Positions 55,470-63,512 of a DNA stretch of 64,000 bases are shown one piece after another. Numbering within the stretch: position 1 is the first letter of the stretch; every line of letters starts with the position of its first letter. The position numbers and the translations under genes are program-made. Under the pieces are notes generated by a model, which was not told where the DNA came from, did not search any database, and saw nothing but the letters and a program-made list of their open reading frames with translations. The stretch is from Nocardia terpenica. Its GTDB lineage: Bacteria; Actinomycetota; Actinomycetes; Mycobacteriales; Mycobacteriaceae. The stretch is taken from NCBI RefSeq assembly GCF_013186535.1, contig NZ_JABMCZ010000003.1:992001-1056000 (forward strand). Reading direction: 5' to 3'.

Positions 55470-56873
55470 TTATTTCTCGTTGTCCACCTTCGCCATCGAC
55501 AGCACGTCGAGTCGGCGATCGAGCTCGGTGAGGGTGAGTTTCTCGCCGATGAGGCCGCGATCGATCACCGTCTGGCGAATCGTCTTGTGCTCCTTCAGCG
55601 CCTGCTTGGCCACCGCGGCCGCCTCCTCGTAACCGATCAGCGAGTTCAGCGGCGTGACGATGGACGGCGAGGACTCCGCCAACCGGCGCAGCCGCTGCTC
55701 ATCGGCGGTCAGGCCCTCGATACACCGGTCGGCGAAGAGCCGAGAGACGTTGGCCAGCAGGCGAATCGACTCCAGCACGTTGCGCGCCATCATCGGGATG
55801 TAGACGTTCAGCTCGAAGGCGCCGTTGCCGCCGCCCCACGCGACGGCGGCGTCGTTGCCGATCACCTGCGCGGCCACCTGGGTGACTGCCTCCGGCAGTA
55901 CCGGATTCACCTTGCCGGGCATGATCGACGAGCCGGGCTGCAGGTCCGGCAGCTGGATCTCGCCCAGGCCGGTCAGCGGGCCGGAGCCCATCCAGCGAAT
56001 GTCGTTGGCAATCTTGGTCAATGAGATGGCGACCGTGCGCAGCGCGCCGGACACCTCGACCAGGCCGTCGCGGGCGGCCTGCGCCTCGAAATGATCACGG
56101 GCCTCGGACAATTCGTCGAGGCCGGTCGACTTACGCAGTTCGGCAACGACTTTCGCGCCGAATCCGGCGGGGGCGTTGAGTCCGGTGCCGACCGCGGTGC
56201 CGCCGATGGGCAGCTCGCCCAGCCGCGGCAGCGTCGCGAGCAGCCGCTCGATACCCGACGCGACCTGGCGGGTGTAGCCGCCGAACTCCTGGCCCAGCGT
56301 CACCGGCACCGCGTCCATGAGGTGGGTGCGGCCGGACTTGACCACCGTGCGCCACTCGGTCGCCTTGTCCAGCAAGCGGATTCGCAGATGCTCCAGGGCC
56401 GGAACGAGGTCTGTGACCACGGCCTCGGTGGCGGCCAGATGGGTGGCGGTCGGGAAGGTGTCGTTGGACGACTGGGACATGTTGACGTCGTCGTTGGGGT
56501 GCACGGTGACGCCGCGGGCCGCGGCCAGGCTCGCGATGACCTCGTTGGCGTTCATATTGGAGCTGGTGCCGGACCCGGTCTGGAAGACATCGATCGGGAA
56601 CTGCCCGTCGTGGCGCCCCTCGGCGATCTCGGTCGCCGCCGCCACGATGGCATCCGCCTTGACGGCGTCGAGCAGCCCCAGCTCCTTGTTCACCGCCGCG
56701 CACGCGGCCTTCAGCAGCCCCAGCGCCCGAATCTGTGCCCGCTCGAGCCCGCGCCCGCTGATCGGAAAGTTCTCCACCGCCCGCTGCGTCTGCGCCCGCC
56801 ACAACGCATCCACCGGAACCCGAACTTCCCCCATGGTGTCGTGCTCGACTCGATACTCCATCTCTTCGCCCAT
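55470..56873 (-). CDS. fumC: Fumarate hydratase, class II
   Basis: FumC hydrates fumarate to malate in the TCA cycle. The 467-residue protein is collinear with M. tuberculosis Fum (Rv1098c): EHDTMGEVRVPVDALWRAQT near the start, FQTGSGTSSNMNANEVIAS, VNMSQSSNDTFPTATHLAA, VKSGRTHLMDAVPVTLGQEF and the signature GSSIMPGKVNPVLPEA near residue 320. The catalytic Ser of that loop and the T-H pair are present. An ATG four codons downstream is an alternative start. It is oxygen-stable and needs no Fe-S cluster. It lies upstream of the repeat-filled gap before glpX. Confidence 0.97.
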   Translation of the reverse strand: MGEEMEYRVEHDTMGEVRVPVDALWRAQTQRAVENFPISGRGLERAQIRALGLLKAACAAVNKELGLLDAVKADAIVAAATEIAEGRHDGQFPIDVFQTGSGTSSNMNANEVIASLAAARGVTVHPNDDVNMSQSSNDTFPTATHLAATEAVVTDLVPALEHLRIRLLDKATEWRTVVKSGRTHLMDAVPVTLGQEFGGYTRQVASGIERLLATLPRLGELPIGGTAVGTGLNAPAGFGAKVVAELRKSTGLDELSEARDHFEAQAARDGLVEVSGALRTVAISLTKIANDIRWMGSGPLTGLGEIQLPDLQPGSSIMPGKVNPVLPEAVTQVAAQVIGNDAAVAWGGGNGAFELNVYIPMMARNVLESIRLLANVSRLFADRCIEGLTADEQRLRRLAESSPSIVTPLNSLIGYEEAAAVAKQALKEHKTIRQTVIDRGLIGEKLTLTELDRRLDVLSMAKVDNEK

Positions 56874-56954
56874 ACCCCGACCCTAAGCCCGCCCCCACCC
56901 AATCCGGCCCCCTACACCTGAGTGCTTTTGCACAGGACCACCGGGAATAAGCGA

Positions 56955-56977
56955 TCCCGGCCAAAAGCACGCCGGGA
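56955..56977. repeat. Dispersed hairpin element, copy 5
   Basis: TCCCGGC pairs with GCCGGGA around the loop CAAAAGCAC, nearly identical to copy 1. It begins the tandem array that follows. Confidence 0.85.
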
Positions 56978-57225
56978 CCAACAGATTGCCGCACGCCGGG
57001 ATCGGCAGGTTGCGGGATGCCGGGATCGGCAGGTTGCGGGATGCCGGGACGGGCAGGTTGCCGCACGCGGGACTGACAGGTTGCCGCACGCGGGATCGGC
57101 AGGTTGCCGCACGCGGGATCGGCAGGTTGTGGCCTGTCGGGATCGGCAGGTTGCGGGATGCCGGGATCGGCAAGTTGTGGCCTGCCGGGGTCAATGGTTG
57201 TGGTGCGTCGGGATCGACAGTTCCC
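56978..57225. repeat. Tandem array of about ten 24-26-bp units
   Basis: Units alternate between GATCGGCAGGTTGCGGGATG and GATCGGCAGGTTGCCGCACG types, with later TGTGGCCTG variants. The GCCGGGATC core is the right arm of the hairpin element, as in the array at 43915-44069. Confidence 0.85.
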
Positions 57226-57262
57226 GCTGCGGCTTGCCTCCCCGGCCCGGCGTACCTCTTTT

Positions 57263-57297
57263 CCCTGTCGCACGGCCCCCAGGGCCGTGCGACAGGG
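57263..57297. terminator. glpX terminator hairpin, 16-bp perfect stem
   Basis: CCCTGTCGCACGGCCC pairs perfectly with GGGCCGTGCGACAGGG around a three-base loop, 12 bp beyond the glpX stop. Confidence 0.9.
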
Positions 57298-57308
57298 ACC
57301 CCACCGAA

Positions 57309-58352
57309 TCAAGGCATAGGAGGTACCGCGTGCTCATCTCCCACGAAATCCACCGACGAGTACTCCCGGAGCTTGGTCAGGCGGTGGTAGGCGTCGATCA
57401 TGCGGACCGTTCCCGACTTGGAGCGCATGACGATGGACTGTGTGTGCGCACCGCCGCTGAAATAGCGTGCGCCCTTGAGTAGTTCGCCGTCGGTGACGCC
57501 GGTGGCGCAGAAGAAGATGTTCTCCCCGGCCACCAGGTCCTCGGTGGACAGGATGCGGTCCAGGTCGTGGCCGGCGTCGATGGCCTTCTGGCGCTCCTCG
57601 TCGTCCTTGGGGGCGAGCCTGCCCTGGAGGGCGCCGCCCATGCAGCGCATGGCCGCGGCGGCGATGATGCCCTCGGGGGTGCCGCCGATGCCGATCAGCA
57701 TGTCGGTGCCGGAGTCGGGGCGGGCGCAGGCGATGGCGCCCGCGACGTCACCGTCGGAGATCAGGCGGATGCGGGCGCCGGCGGCGCGCACCTCCTGGAT
57801 GTGGCGTTGGTGGCGCGGGCGATCCAGGATGCAGACGGTCAGGTCGGAGACCGAGGAGTTCTTGGCCTTGGCCACCCGGCGCAGGTTCTCCGCGATGGGC
57901 GCGCCCAGGTCGATCACGTCGGCGGCCTCGGGACCGACGGCGATCTTCTCCATGTAGAACACCGCCGACGGGTCGAACATCGCGCCGCGCTCGGCGACCG
58001 CGAGCACCGCGATGGCGCCCGGCGAGCCCTTCGCCATCAGGGTGGTGCCGTCGATCGGGTCCACGGCGAAATCGACCTCGGGACCGGTGCCGTCGCCCAC
58101 CTCCTCGCCGTTGTACAGCATGGGCGCCTCGTCCTTCTCGCCCTCGCCGATCACGACCACGCCACGCATCGAGACGGTGGCCACGAGCTGTCGCATCGCG
58201 TCGACGGCGGCGCCGTCACCGCGCTCCTTCTCACCGCGCCCCACCCACCGGCCCGCGGCCATCGCGCCGGCCTCGGTGACCCGGACCAACTCCAGCGCGA
58301 GGTTGCGGTCCGGGGCCTCACGGCGGCTGGGTACGGGCGTGGATGCCGTCAT
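57309..58352 (-). CDS. glpX: Fructose-1,6-bisphosphatase, class II
   Basis: GlpX hydrolyses fructose 1,6-bisphosphate and is the main gluconeogenic phosphatase of mycobacteria. The 347-residue protein has EAGAMAAGRWVGRGEKERGD, the metal site VVVIGEGEKDEAPMLYNGEE, the DPIDGTT motif VDFAVDPIDGTTLMAKGSPG and GTPEGIIAAAAMRCMGGALQ. ATG 58352 follows CGAGGAGGCATCCC. Its order after fumC matches Rv1098c-Rv1099c. The divergent neighbour is the DUF4245 gene. Confidence 0.96.
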   Translation of the reverse strand: MTASTPVPSRREAPDRNLALELVRVTEAGAMAAGRWVGRGEKERGDGAAVDAMRQLVATVSMRGVVVIGEGEKDEAPMLYNGEEVGDGTGPEVDFAVDPIDGTTLMAKGSPGAIAVLAVAERGAMFDPSAVFYMEKIAVGPEAADVIDLGAPIAENLRRVAKAKNSSVSDLTVCILDRPRHQRHIQEVRAAGARIRLISDGDVAGAIACARPDSGTDMLIGIGGTPEGIIAAAAMRCMGGALQGRLAPKDDEERQKAIDAGHDLDRILSTEDLVAGENIFFCATGVTDGELLKGARYFSGGAHTQSIVMRSKSGTVRMIDAYHRLTKLREYSSVDFVGDEHAVPPMP

Positions 58353-58456
58353 GGGATGCCTCCTCGAGTCGAGTATTGCTGGGCAAATTGTCGCAGAAAG
58401 GTTTCGGTTTCTAATCAGGGGCCGACAGGGGTCACACCCGCGATGTCGGGCGGGCA

Positions 58457-59044
58457 ATGGATACTTGGGACGTGCCGAACCAGAAACCCCGCATCCTGAA
58501 CGACTATCGGGACCTGTTCTGGTCGCTCATTCCGCTGGTGCTGATCTGCGTGGTGTTCGCGGGGATCGCGAGCCAGTGCAGCTTCTCGGCCCACGGGCCG
58601 ACGCCCGGCAAGATCCCGGCCTTCGATGTCACCGCGGCGCTGCGGGACGACGCCCGCACGCTGCCGTTCCCGATCCGCCAGCCGAGCCTGCCGGACGGCT
58701 GGAAACCCAACTCCGGCAGCCGGGATACGATCACCGGCACCGGCGGGGGCGCGGTGAGCACGGTCGGCTACCTCAGCCCGCAGGGCACCTACATGCAGCT
58801 GACCCAGTCCAATGCCACCGTGGACGCGCTGGCCAATCACGTGGAGGGCGTCCGCGCGCCCGCGGGCACCCAGCGCGTCGGCGACCGAGTCTGGTCGGTC
58901 TTTCATGTCAATGGCACTGAACCGGCCTGGATCACCGACTTCGGCACCGTTCGCGTCCTGATCAAGGGCGCGGGCGACCAGTCGATCTATACAACCCTGG
59001 CCGGTGCCGTGGGTGCCGCGAAGCCGCTCGAGGCCGCACCGTAG
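58457..59044 (+). CDS. DUF4245 membrane-anchored protein
   Basis: The 195-residue protein has a short cytoplasmic start (NQKPRILNDYRDLFWSL), one membrane helix (IPLVLICVVFAGIASQCSF) and an extracytoplasmic beta-rich domain with LPFPIRQPSLPDGWKPNSGS and YLSPQGTYMQLTQSNATVDA. It corresponds to the M. tuberculosis Rv1100-type protein divergent from glpX. Function unknown. A GTG at 58472 is an alternative start. Confidence 0.88.
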   Translation: MDTWDVPNQKPRILNDYRDLFWSLIPLVLICVVFAGIASQCSFSAHGPTPGKIPAFDVTAALRDDARTLPFPIRQPSLPDGWKPNSGSRDTITGTGGGAVSTVGYLSPQGTYMQLTQSNATVDALANHVEGVRAPAGTQRVGDRVWSVFHVNGTEPAWITDFGTVRVLIKGAGDQSIYTTLAGAVGAAKPLEAAP

Positions 59045-59071
59045 GCTCCGGCGGTCCGTTAGCGTTATCCA

Positions 59072-59962
59072 GTGGACCATGGTGATTTCGGTTGGCTCGA
59101 GCAGGCATTGGGGCAGCCGGTCGTCACGGCGGCCCCCGCCGAGTGGGGTGTTCGCCATCGCGCCGAGCTGATGATCCTCGCCGACGGCACCCGCGTGGTG
59201 ACGCAGCGCTATCGGCGGCGCGCCGAGGCCGAGCGGCGGGCGCGCGTCCTGCGCGCCCTGCGAGAACCGGCCGCCGCCAAGGGGATCGCCGTCCCGGGCA
59301 TCCGCGCGGTCGACCTCGACGCCGATCCGCCGTGGATCGCGTTCGAGGCCCTGCCCGGCGTCCCGGCGACGGCCGACGCGGCCAGCGGTCCGGGTGGTCC
59401 GGGCTTTCCGTTGTTCGCGCGCGATATGGGCGCGCTGCTGGCCGACTTCGCCGAACTGTCGTGTCCCGACCTGGAACTCGACGACGTCTGGGCCCGGCCC
59501 CGCTACCTGGCCGCCCGCGCCGACGCCTGGGCCGAATGCCTGGTCGCGGCGCTGACACCCGCCCAGAACGCGGCCCTGGAGGCCCTGCTGGCCGAGCTGC
59601 CCGCCCTGTTCGACGGCCGCCCGGCGGTGCTGGCCCACGGCGATTTCGCCCCGGAGAACGTGCTGGTCGCGGGCGGCGTCATCACCGGTCTGCTCGACTT
59701 CGACTCGGCACGCCTGGCCGACCCGCTCTTCGACGCGGCGTGGTGGGCCTGGTCGGTGAGCCTGACCGGCGCCGACGTGCTGGCGTCGGCCTGGCCGGAA
59801 TTCCTCGCCGGACTCGGCGTCGACCCCGCCGAACCCGCTCTCGCCCAACGCATTCGCGCCCTCCAGATCACCCGCATGCTGGAAATGCTGGCCGACGCCG
59901 ACCTGCCCCCCGACATGTGGCGCACCGTGCACGACCGGCTGACCGACGCGCTGGGGGTGTGA
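59072..59962 (+). CDS. Aminoglycoside-phosphotransferase-fold kinase
   Basis: The 296-residue protein has the APH-fold catalytic loop AVLAHGDFAPENVLVAGGVI and the metal-binding LLDFDSARLADPLFDAAWW. The N-terminal lobe is short (TRVVTQRYRRRAEAERRARV). Such kinases phosphorylate small molecules such as choline, homoserine or fructosamines, and the aminoglycoside name reflects the fold only. It starts at a GTG 27 bp after the DUF4245 stop, so they may be co-transcribed. A hairpin element follows its stop. Confidence 0.85.
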   Translation: MDHGDFGWLEQALGQPVVTAAPAEWGVRHRAELMILADGTRVVTQRYRRRAEAERRARVLRALREPAAAKGIAVPGIRAVDLDADPPWIAFEALPGVPATADAASGPGGPGFPLFARDMGALLADFAELSCPDLELDDVWARPRYLAARADAWAECLVAALTPAQNAALEALLAELPALFDGRPAVLAHGDFAPENVLVAGGVITGLLDFDSARLADPLFDAAWWAWSVSLTGADVLASAWPEFLAGLGVDPAEPALAQRIRALQITRMLEMLADADLPPDMWRTVHDRLTDALGV

Positions 59963-59975
59963 GCCCGTACCCGTC

Positions 59976-60000
59976 ATCCCGGCATGCTTTTGGCCGGGAT
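59976..60000. repeat. Dispersed hairpin element, copy 6
   Basis: ATCCCGGC pairs with GCCGGGAT around the loop ATGCTTTTG. It lies between the convergent APH-fold kinase and xseB genes and probably terminates both. Confidence 0.88.
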
Positions 60001-60008
60001 CTACCTCG

Positions 60009-60233
60009 CTACTGCTCGGACTCGCGGCGCGACAGCGCGTCCTCCACGCGCTTGCGGGCACCGGCCAGATGCTCCTCGCAGCGGGCGGCCAGGGCCTCGC
60101 CGCGTTCCCAGAGCGACAGCGAATCGTCGAGGTCCATGCCGCCCTGCTCGAGCATCTTCACCACGTTGACCAGCTCGTCGCGGGCGCGTTCGTAGCCGAA
60201 GGTCGCGATGTCGGCCTGGTCGCTGTCGGTCAT
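60009..60233 (-). CDS. xseB: Exodeoxyribonuclease VII small subunit
   Basis: XseB is the small helical subunit of exonuclease VII, which degrades single-stranded DNA from both ends. The 74-residue protein shows the family pattern FGYERARDELVNVVKMLEQG, LDDSLSLWERGEALAARCEE and HLAGARKRVEDAL. Its ATG overlaps the xseA stop (ATGA), so subunits are made by coupled translation. Confidence 0.94.
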   Translation of the reverse strand: MTDSDQADIATFGYERARDELVNVVKMLEQGGMDLDDSLSLWERGEALAARCEEHLAGARKRVEDALSRRESEQ

Positions 60234-61498
60234 CGGTGGCCTCCTCGGGGCGAGTCCGGATCGGTGAGAATCTGCGTGCCGAGCGTGGCGGCGGTGACGG
60301 CGCCGTCGGCGACCCGGATGCGCAGCTGGCTGCCTGGCGGGGCGTCGGCGACGGCGCGGATCACGTGCCGTTCCTTCCCCGAAACCCGTTGCACCACGGC
60401 GTAACCGCGGGCGAGGGTGGCGGCCGGGCCGACGGCGGTGAGCTTGTCGCGCAGGTGCCGGGTGGCGGTGGTCTCGGCGGTGAGGGTGTGCTCGACGGCC
60501 CGCCGGGCCGCGGTGCGTAACCGCTCGACCTCCTCGTGCCGCTGCTCGAGCCCGCGCAGCGGATCGGCCAGCACCGGCCGCGACCGCAGCTGCTCGAGCG
60601 CGCGGGATTCGCGCTGCACCCACCCGCGCAGCGCCGCCGCCGACCGCCCCCGCAGCTCGTGGATCAGGCCCAGTTCGGCGGCCGCGTCCGGGACGATGCG
60701 CTTGGCCGCGTCGGTGGGGGTGGCGGCGCGCAGGTCGGCGACGTAGTCCGATAGCGGATTGTCCGGCTCGTGGCCGATGGCGCTCACGATCGGGGTGGTC
60801 GCGGCGACGATCGCGCGGCACAGCGTCTCGTCGGAGAACGGCAGCAGATCCTCGACGCTGCCGCCGCCGCGGGCCAGCACGATCACATCCACGTCCGGGC
60901 GCCGATCCAGCTCGGCCAGCGCCGCCAGGATCTGCGGCACCGCGGTCGGGCCCTGCACGGCGGTGTTGCGGACCTCGAACCGCACCGCGGGCCAGCGCTG
61001 CCGGGCCACGGTCAGCACGTCGTGTTCGGCGGCGCTGGCGCGGCCGGTGATCAGGCCGACGGTCTTGGGCAGGAACGGAATCGGGCGCTTGAGCCGCGGA
61101 TCGAACAGGCCCTCGGCGGCCAGCAGCGCCTTCAACCGCTCGATGCGGGCCAGCAGCTCGCCGATGCCGACCGGGCGAATCTCGGTGACGCGCAACGAGA
61201 TGGTGCCGCGGCCGGTGAAGTAGGACAGCTTGCCGTACACCACGACCCGGCTGCCCTCCTGCAGCGGCACCGGCGAACCGCGCAGCAGCTGCGGGTCGCA
61301 CGTCACCGACAGCGACATGTCGGCGGCCGGGTCGCGCAGCACCAGAAACGCGGTGCGCGCGCCCGGCCGCAGGCTGATCTGCGTGATCTGCCCCTCCACC
61401 CAGACACTGCCGAGCCGGTCGATCCACTGCGCGACCTTGATCGCGATGCTGCGCACCGGCCACGGGTGCTCGGCGGAATTGGGAGCGGGTTCGGTCAC
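60230..61498 (-). CDS. xseA: Exodeoxyribonuclease VII large subunit
   Basis: The 422-residue protein has the N-terminal OB-fold (VWVEGQITQISLRPGARTAF, GSRVVVYGKLSYFTGRGTIS) and the catalytic domain with VGLITGRASAAEHDVLTVAR, VIVLARGGGSVEDLLPFSDE, PIVSAIGHEPDNPLSDYVAD and the C-terminal ARGYAVVQ. A coiled-coil region lies between. The GTG start overlaps the stop of the upstream gene (GTGA), and the stop overlaps xseB, forming a tightly coupled three-gene operon as in Rv1109c-Rv1108c-Rv1107c. Confidence 0.96.
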   Translation of the reverse strand: MTEPAPNSAEHPWPVRSIAIKVAQWIDRLGSVWVEGQITQISLRPGARTAFLVLRDPAADMSLSVTCDPQLLRGSPVPLQEGSRVVVYGKLSYFTGRGTISLRVTEIRPVGIGELLARIERLKALLAAEGLFDPRLKRPIPFLPKTVGLITGRASAAEHDVLTVARQRWPAVRFEVRNTAVQGPTAVPQILAALAELDRRPDVDVIVLARGGGSVEDLLPFSDETLCRAIVAATTPIVSAIGHEPDNPLSDYVADLRAATPTDAAKRIVPDAAAELGLIHELRGRSAAALRGWVQRESRALEQLRSRPVLADPLRGLEQRHEEVERLRTAARRAVEHTLTAETTATRHLRDKLTAVGPAATLARGYAVVQRVSGKERHVIRAVADAPPGSQLRIRVADGAVTAATLGTQILTDPDSPRGGHR

Positions 61499-62091
61499 TT
61501 CGCCCGCACGGTGGCGATCCGATTCGTCAGCATGGTGACGAACGGCGCCCGGTCGAAGGTCCGGCGTTCGTAATCGAGCAGCGTGGTGAGATCTTCGACA
61601 CTGAGCATGCGCAGGCGCGCGCGCAATTGCGCCAGCGTCATGGTCGAGTAGTCGTACCGGGCCGCGACCTCGGGTTCGACGACGCCGGTATCGGCGGCGT
61701 GACCGTTGCTGGAAGCCTTTGCGGCGACGGCGGATTCGAACGCGGCCGGTTCCGCGGCGGGCTCGGGTTCGGGCTCGGCGGCATAGCTGTCGAATGCGCT
61801 GAGATGCGCGGGTCCGAAAGCGCTGCCGGGGATTTGCTCGGGCTCGGTATCTTCGTCGAACGTGGCCCACTCCGGCTGTTCGACAGGGCGATTCGCCAAA
61901 CGGTCGAATACGGCGTCACCCTTGAGCGCGAGGCTGGTCACGAACTGCTGCGTATGCATGGTGGTCTGCAGCAGCCGGCTGATGGCGGTAATGGGCAAAT
62001 TCATTGCCACAGTGGGTAGCCGACGGGTTTCCTCGAGAGCGTAGACGGCTGCTCCGGCGGCGACTCGGGCGAAAAACGGCGGTCGAAACAT
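61495..62091 (-). CDS. Rv1109c-type conserved protein, possibly lipid-droplet associated
   Basis: The 198-residue protein begins with an amphipathic or hydrophobic region (FFARVAAGAAVYALEETRRL, PITAISRLLQTTMHTQQFVT). It continues with an acidic Pro/Glu/Ala linker and ends with a helical domain (TMTLAQLRARLRMLSVEDLT, TLLDYERRTFDRAPFVTML). It sits upstream of xseA with a 4-bp overlap, as the M. tuberculosis homologue does. Homologues are sometimes labelled lipid-droplet-associated, which I recall but cannot verify. ATG 62091 fits the family better than ATG 62127, twelve codons upstream. Confidence 0.82.
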   Translation of the reverse strand: MFRPPFFARVAAGAAVYALEETRRLPTVAMNLPITAISRLLQTTMHTQQFVTSLALKGDAVFDRLANRPVEQPEWATFDEDTEPEQIPGSAFGPAHLSAFDSYAAEPEPEPAAEPAAFESAVAAKASSNGHAADTGVVEPEVAARYDYSTMTLAQLRARLRMLSVEDLTTLLDYERRTFDRAPFVTMLTNRIATVRAK

Positions 62092-62254
62092 GCCCCAACT
62101 GTCCCGCCTCTCCGCGATTTTTGCCATAGGAGTGCGTGCCTCTCGGTGTGGCGGTCGTTACGTCGCTCGACGATATCGGGTGGCGGCCCGTTCCGCGGTG
62201 CCGGGTGGCGATGTCGCCGCCCCTGGTATCGCGGGCGCACGTAAGCTGTGAGGC

Positions 62255-63259
62255 ATGTCCTCGGCAATCCCCTTGAACGTCGGAATCGCCCGGTCGGCCG
62301 GGTCGGCCGCGGCCGGTGCGGGCAAGCGCGTGCTGCTCGCCGAGCCGCGCGGCTACTGCGCCGGTGTGGATCGCGCGGTGGAGACCGTGGAGCGCGCGCT
62401 CGACAAGCACGGCGCGCCGATCTACGTCCGCAAGGAGATCGTGCACAACCGGCACGTCGTCGAGACGCTGCGGGAGCGCGGCGTGGTGTTCGTGAACGAG
62501 ACCGACGAGGTGCCCGAGGGCGCGGTCGTGGTGTTCTCCGCGCACGGGGTGTCGCCCGCGGTGCGCGAGGGCGCCGAGACCCGCAATCTGCGTGCGATCG
62601 ACGCGACCTGCCCGCTGGTCACCAAGGTGCATCACGAGGCCAAGCGGTTCGCCCGCGACGATTTCGACATTCTGCTCATCGGCCACGAGGGCCATGAGGA
62701 GGTGGAGGGCACCGCGGGCGAGGCGCCCGAGCACGTGCAGCTGGTCGACGGCCCGGACGCGGTCGACGCCGTGACGGTGCGCGACGAGAACAAGGTCATC
62801 TGGTTGTCGCAGACCACGCTGTCGGTGGACGAGACCATGCAGACCGTGCAGCGGCTGCGCGAGCGTTTCCCGAACCTGCAGGACCCGCCGAGCGACGACA
62901 TCTGCTACGCCACCTCGAACCGTCAGACCGCGGTCAAGGCGATGGCGCCCGAGTGCGATCTGGTGATCGTGGTCGGTTCGCGCAATTCCTCGAATTCGGT
63001 GCGGCTGGTCGAGGTCGCGCTGAACGCGGGCGCGCGGGCCGCCCACCTGGTCGACTTCGCCCGCGAGGTGGACCCGGCCTGGCTCGAGGGCGTCGAGACC
63101 ATCGGCGTCACCTCCGGTGCCTCGGTCCCGGACATCCTCGTCCGCGGCCTGCTGGACCTGCTCGCCGAGCATGGCTACGCCGACGTCCACCCGGTCACCA
63201 CCGCCAACGAGACCCTGGTCTTCTCCCTTCCCCGGGAACTGCGCGCCTCCCGGCGCTGA
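62255..63259 (+). CDS. ispH: 4-hydroxy-3-methylbut-2-enyl diphosphate reductase
   Basis: IspH (LytB) is the last enzyme of the MEP pathway and makes IPP and DMAPP with a [4Fe-4S] cluster. The 334-residue protein has the three cluster cysteines: C35 (EPRGYCAGVDRA), C119 (DATCPLVTKVHHE) and C217 (DDICYATSNRQ). The EIVHNRHVVETL and SRNSSNSVRL substrate motifs are also present. A 22-residue N-terminal extension precedes the core. It supplies precursors to the isoprenyl diphosphate synthase at the left end of the window. It is divergent from the Rv1109c-type gene. Confidence 0.97.
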   Translation: MSSAIPLNVGIARSAGSAAAGAGKRVLLAEPRGYCAGVDRAVETVERALDKHGAPIYVRKEIVHNRHVVETLRERGVVFVNETDEVPEGAVVVFSAHGVSPAVREGAETRNLRAIDATCPLVTKVHHEAKRFARDDFDILLIGHEGHEEVEGTAGEAPEHVQLVDGPDAVDAVTVRDENKVIWLSQTTLSVDETMQTVQRLRERFPNLQDPPSDDICYATSNRQTAVKAMAPECDLVIVVGSRNSSNSVRLVEVALNAGARAAHLVDFAREVDPAWLEGVETIGVTSGASVPDILVRGLLDLLAEHGYADVHPVTTANETLVFSLPRELRASRR

Positions 63260-63512
63260 CCGAACCCGCCTCGACGCGAAACCGCTTGTCCCGTAACGCT
63301 GCTGGCTGAGGCCACGATCAACATCTCGTGAGGACGATGCGTCGCATCCGGCCGGGCGGTTGGCCGGCGGTGGGCGTATTCGCGCGCCGAAATAGTCACG
63401 GGGGGAGGCGAATCGTCCGCACGGAGGGATCCGGGTGTGGGAGCGAGGGCTCACCCGGGGGCGACGTGCCGCCCGGCGGGCAGTGCCGGGGCGGCGCGAC
63501 GTTCGCCCGGAC

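Larger units (their letters stand above)
56874..57308. other. 435-bp repeat-filled gap between fumC and glpX
   Basis: It contains hairpin element copy 5, a tandem array and the glpX terminator hairpin. Both flanking genes are on the minus strand, so this is the fumC promoter region and the glpX 3' region. No gene is seen. Confidence 0.7.
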
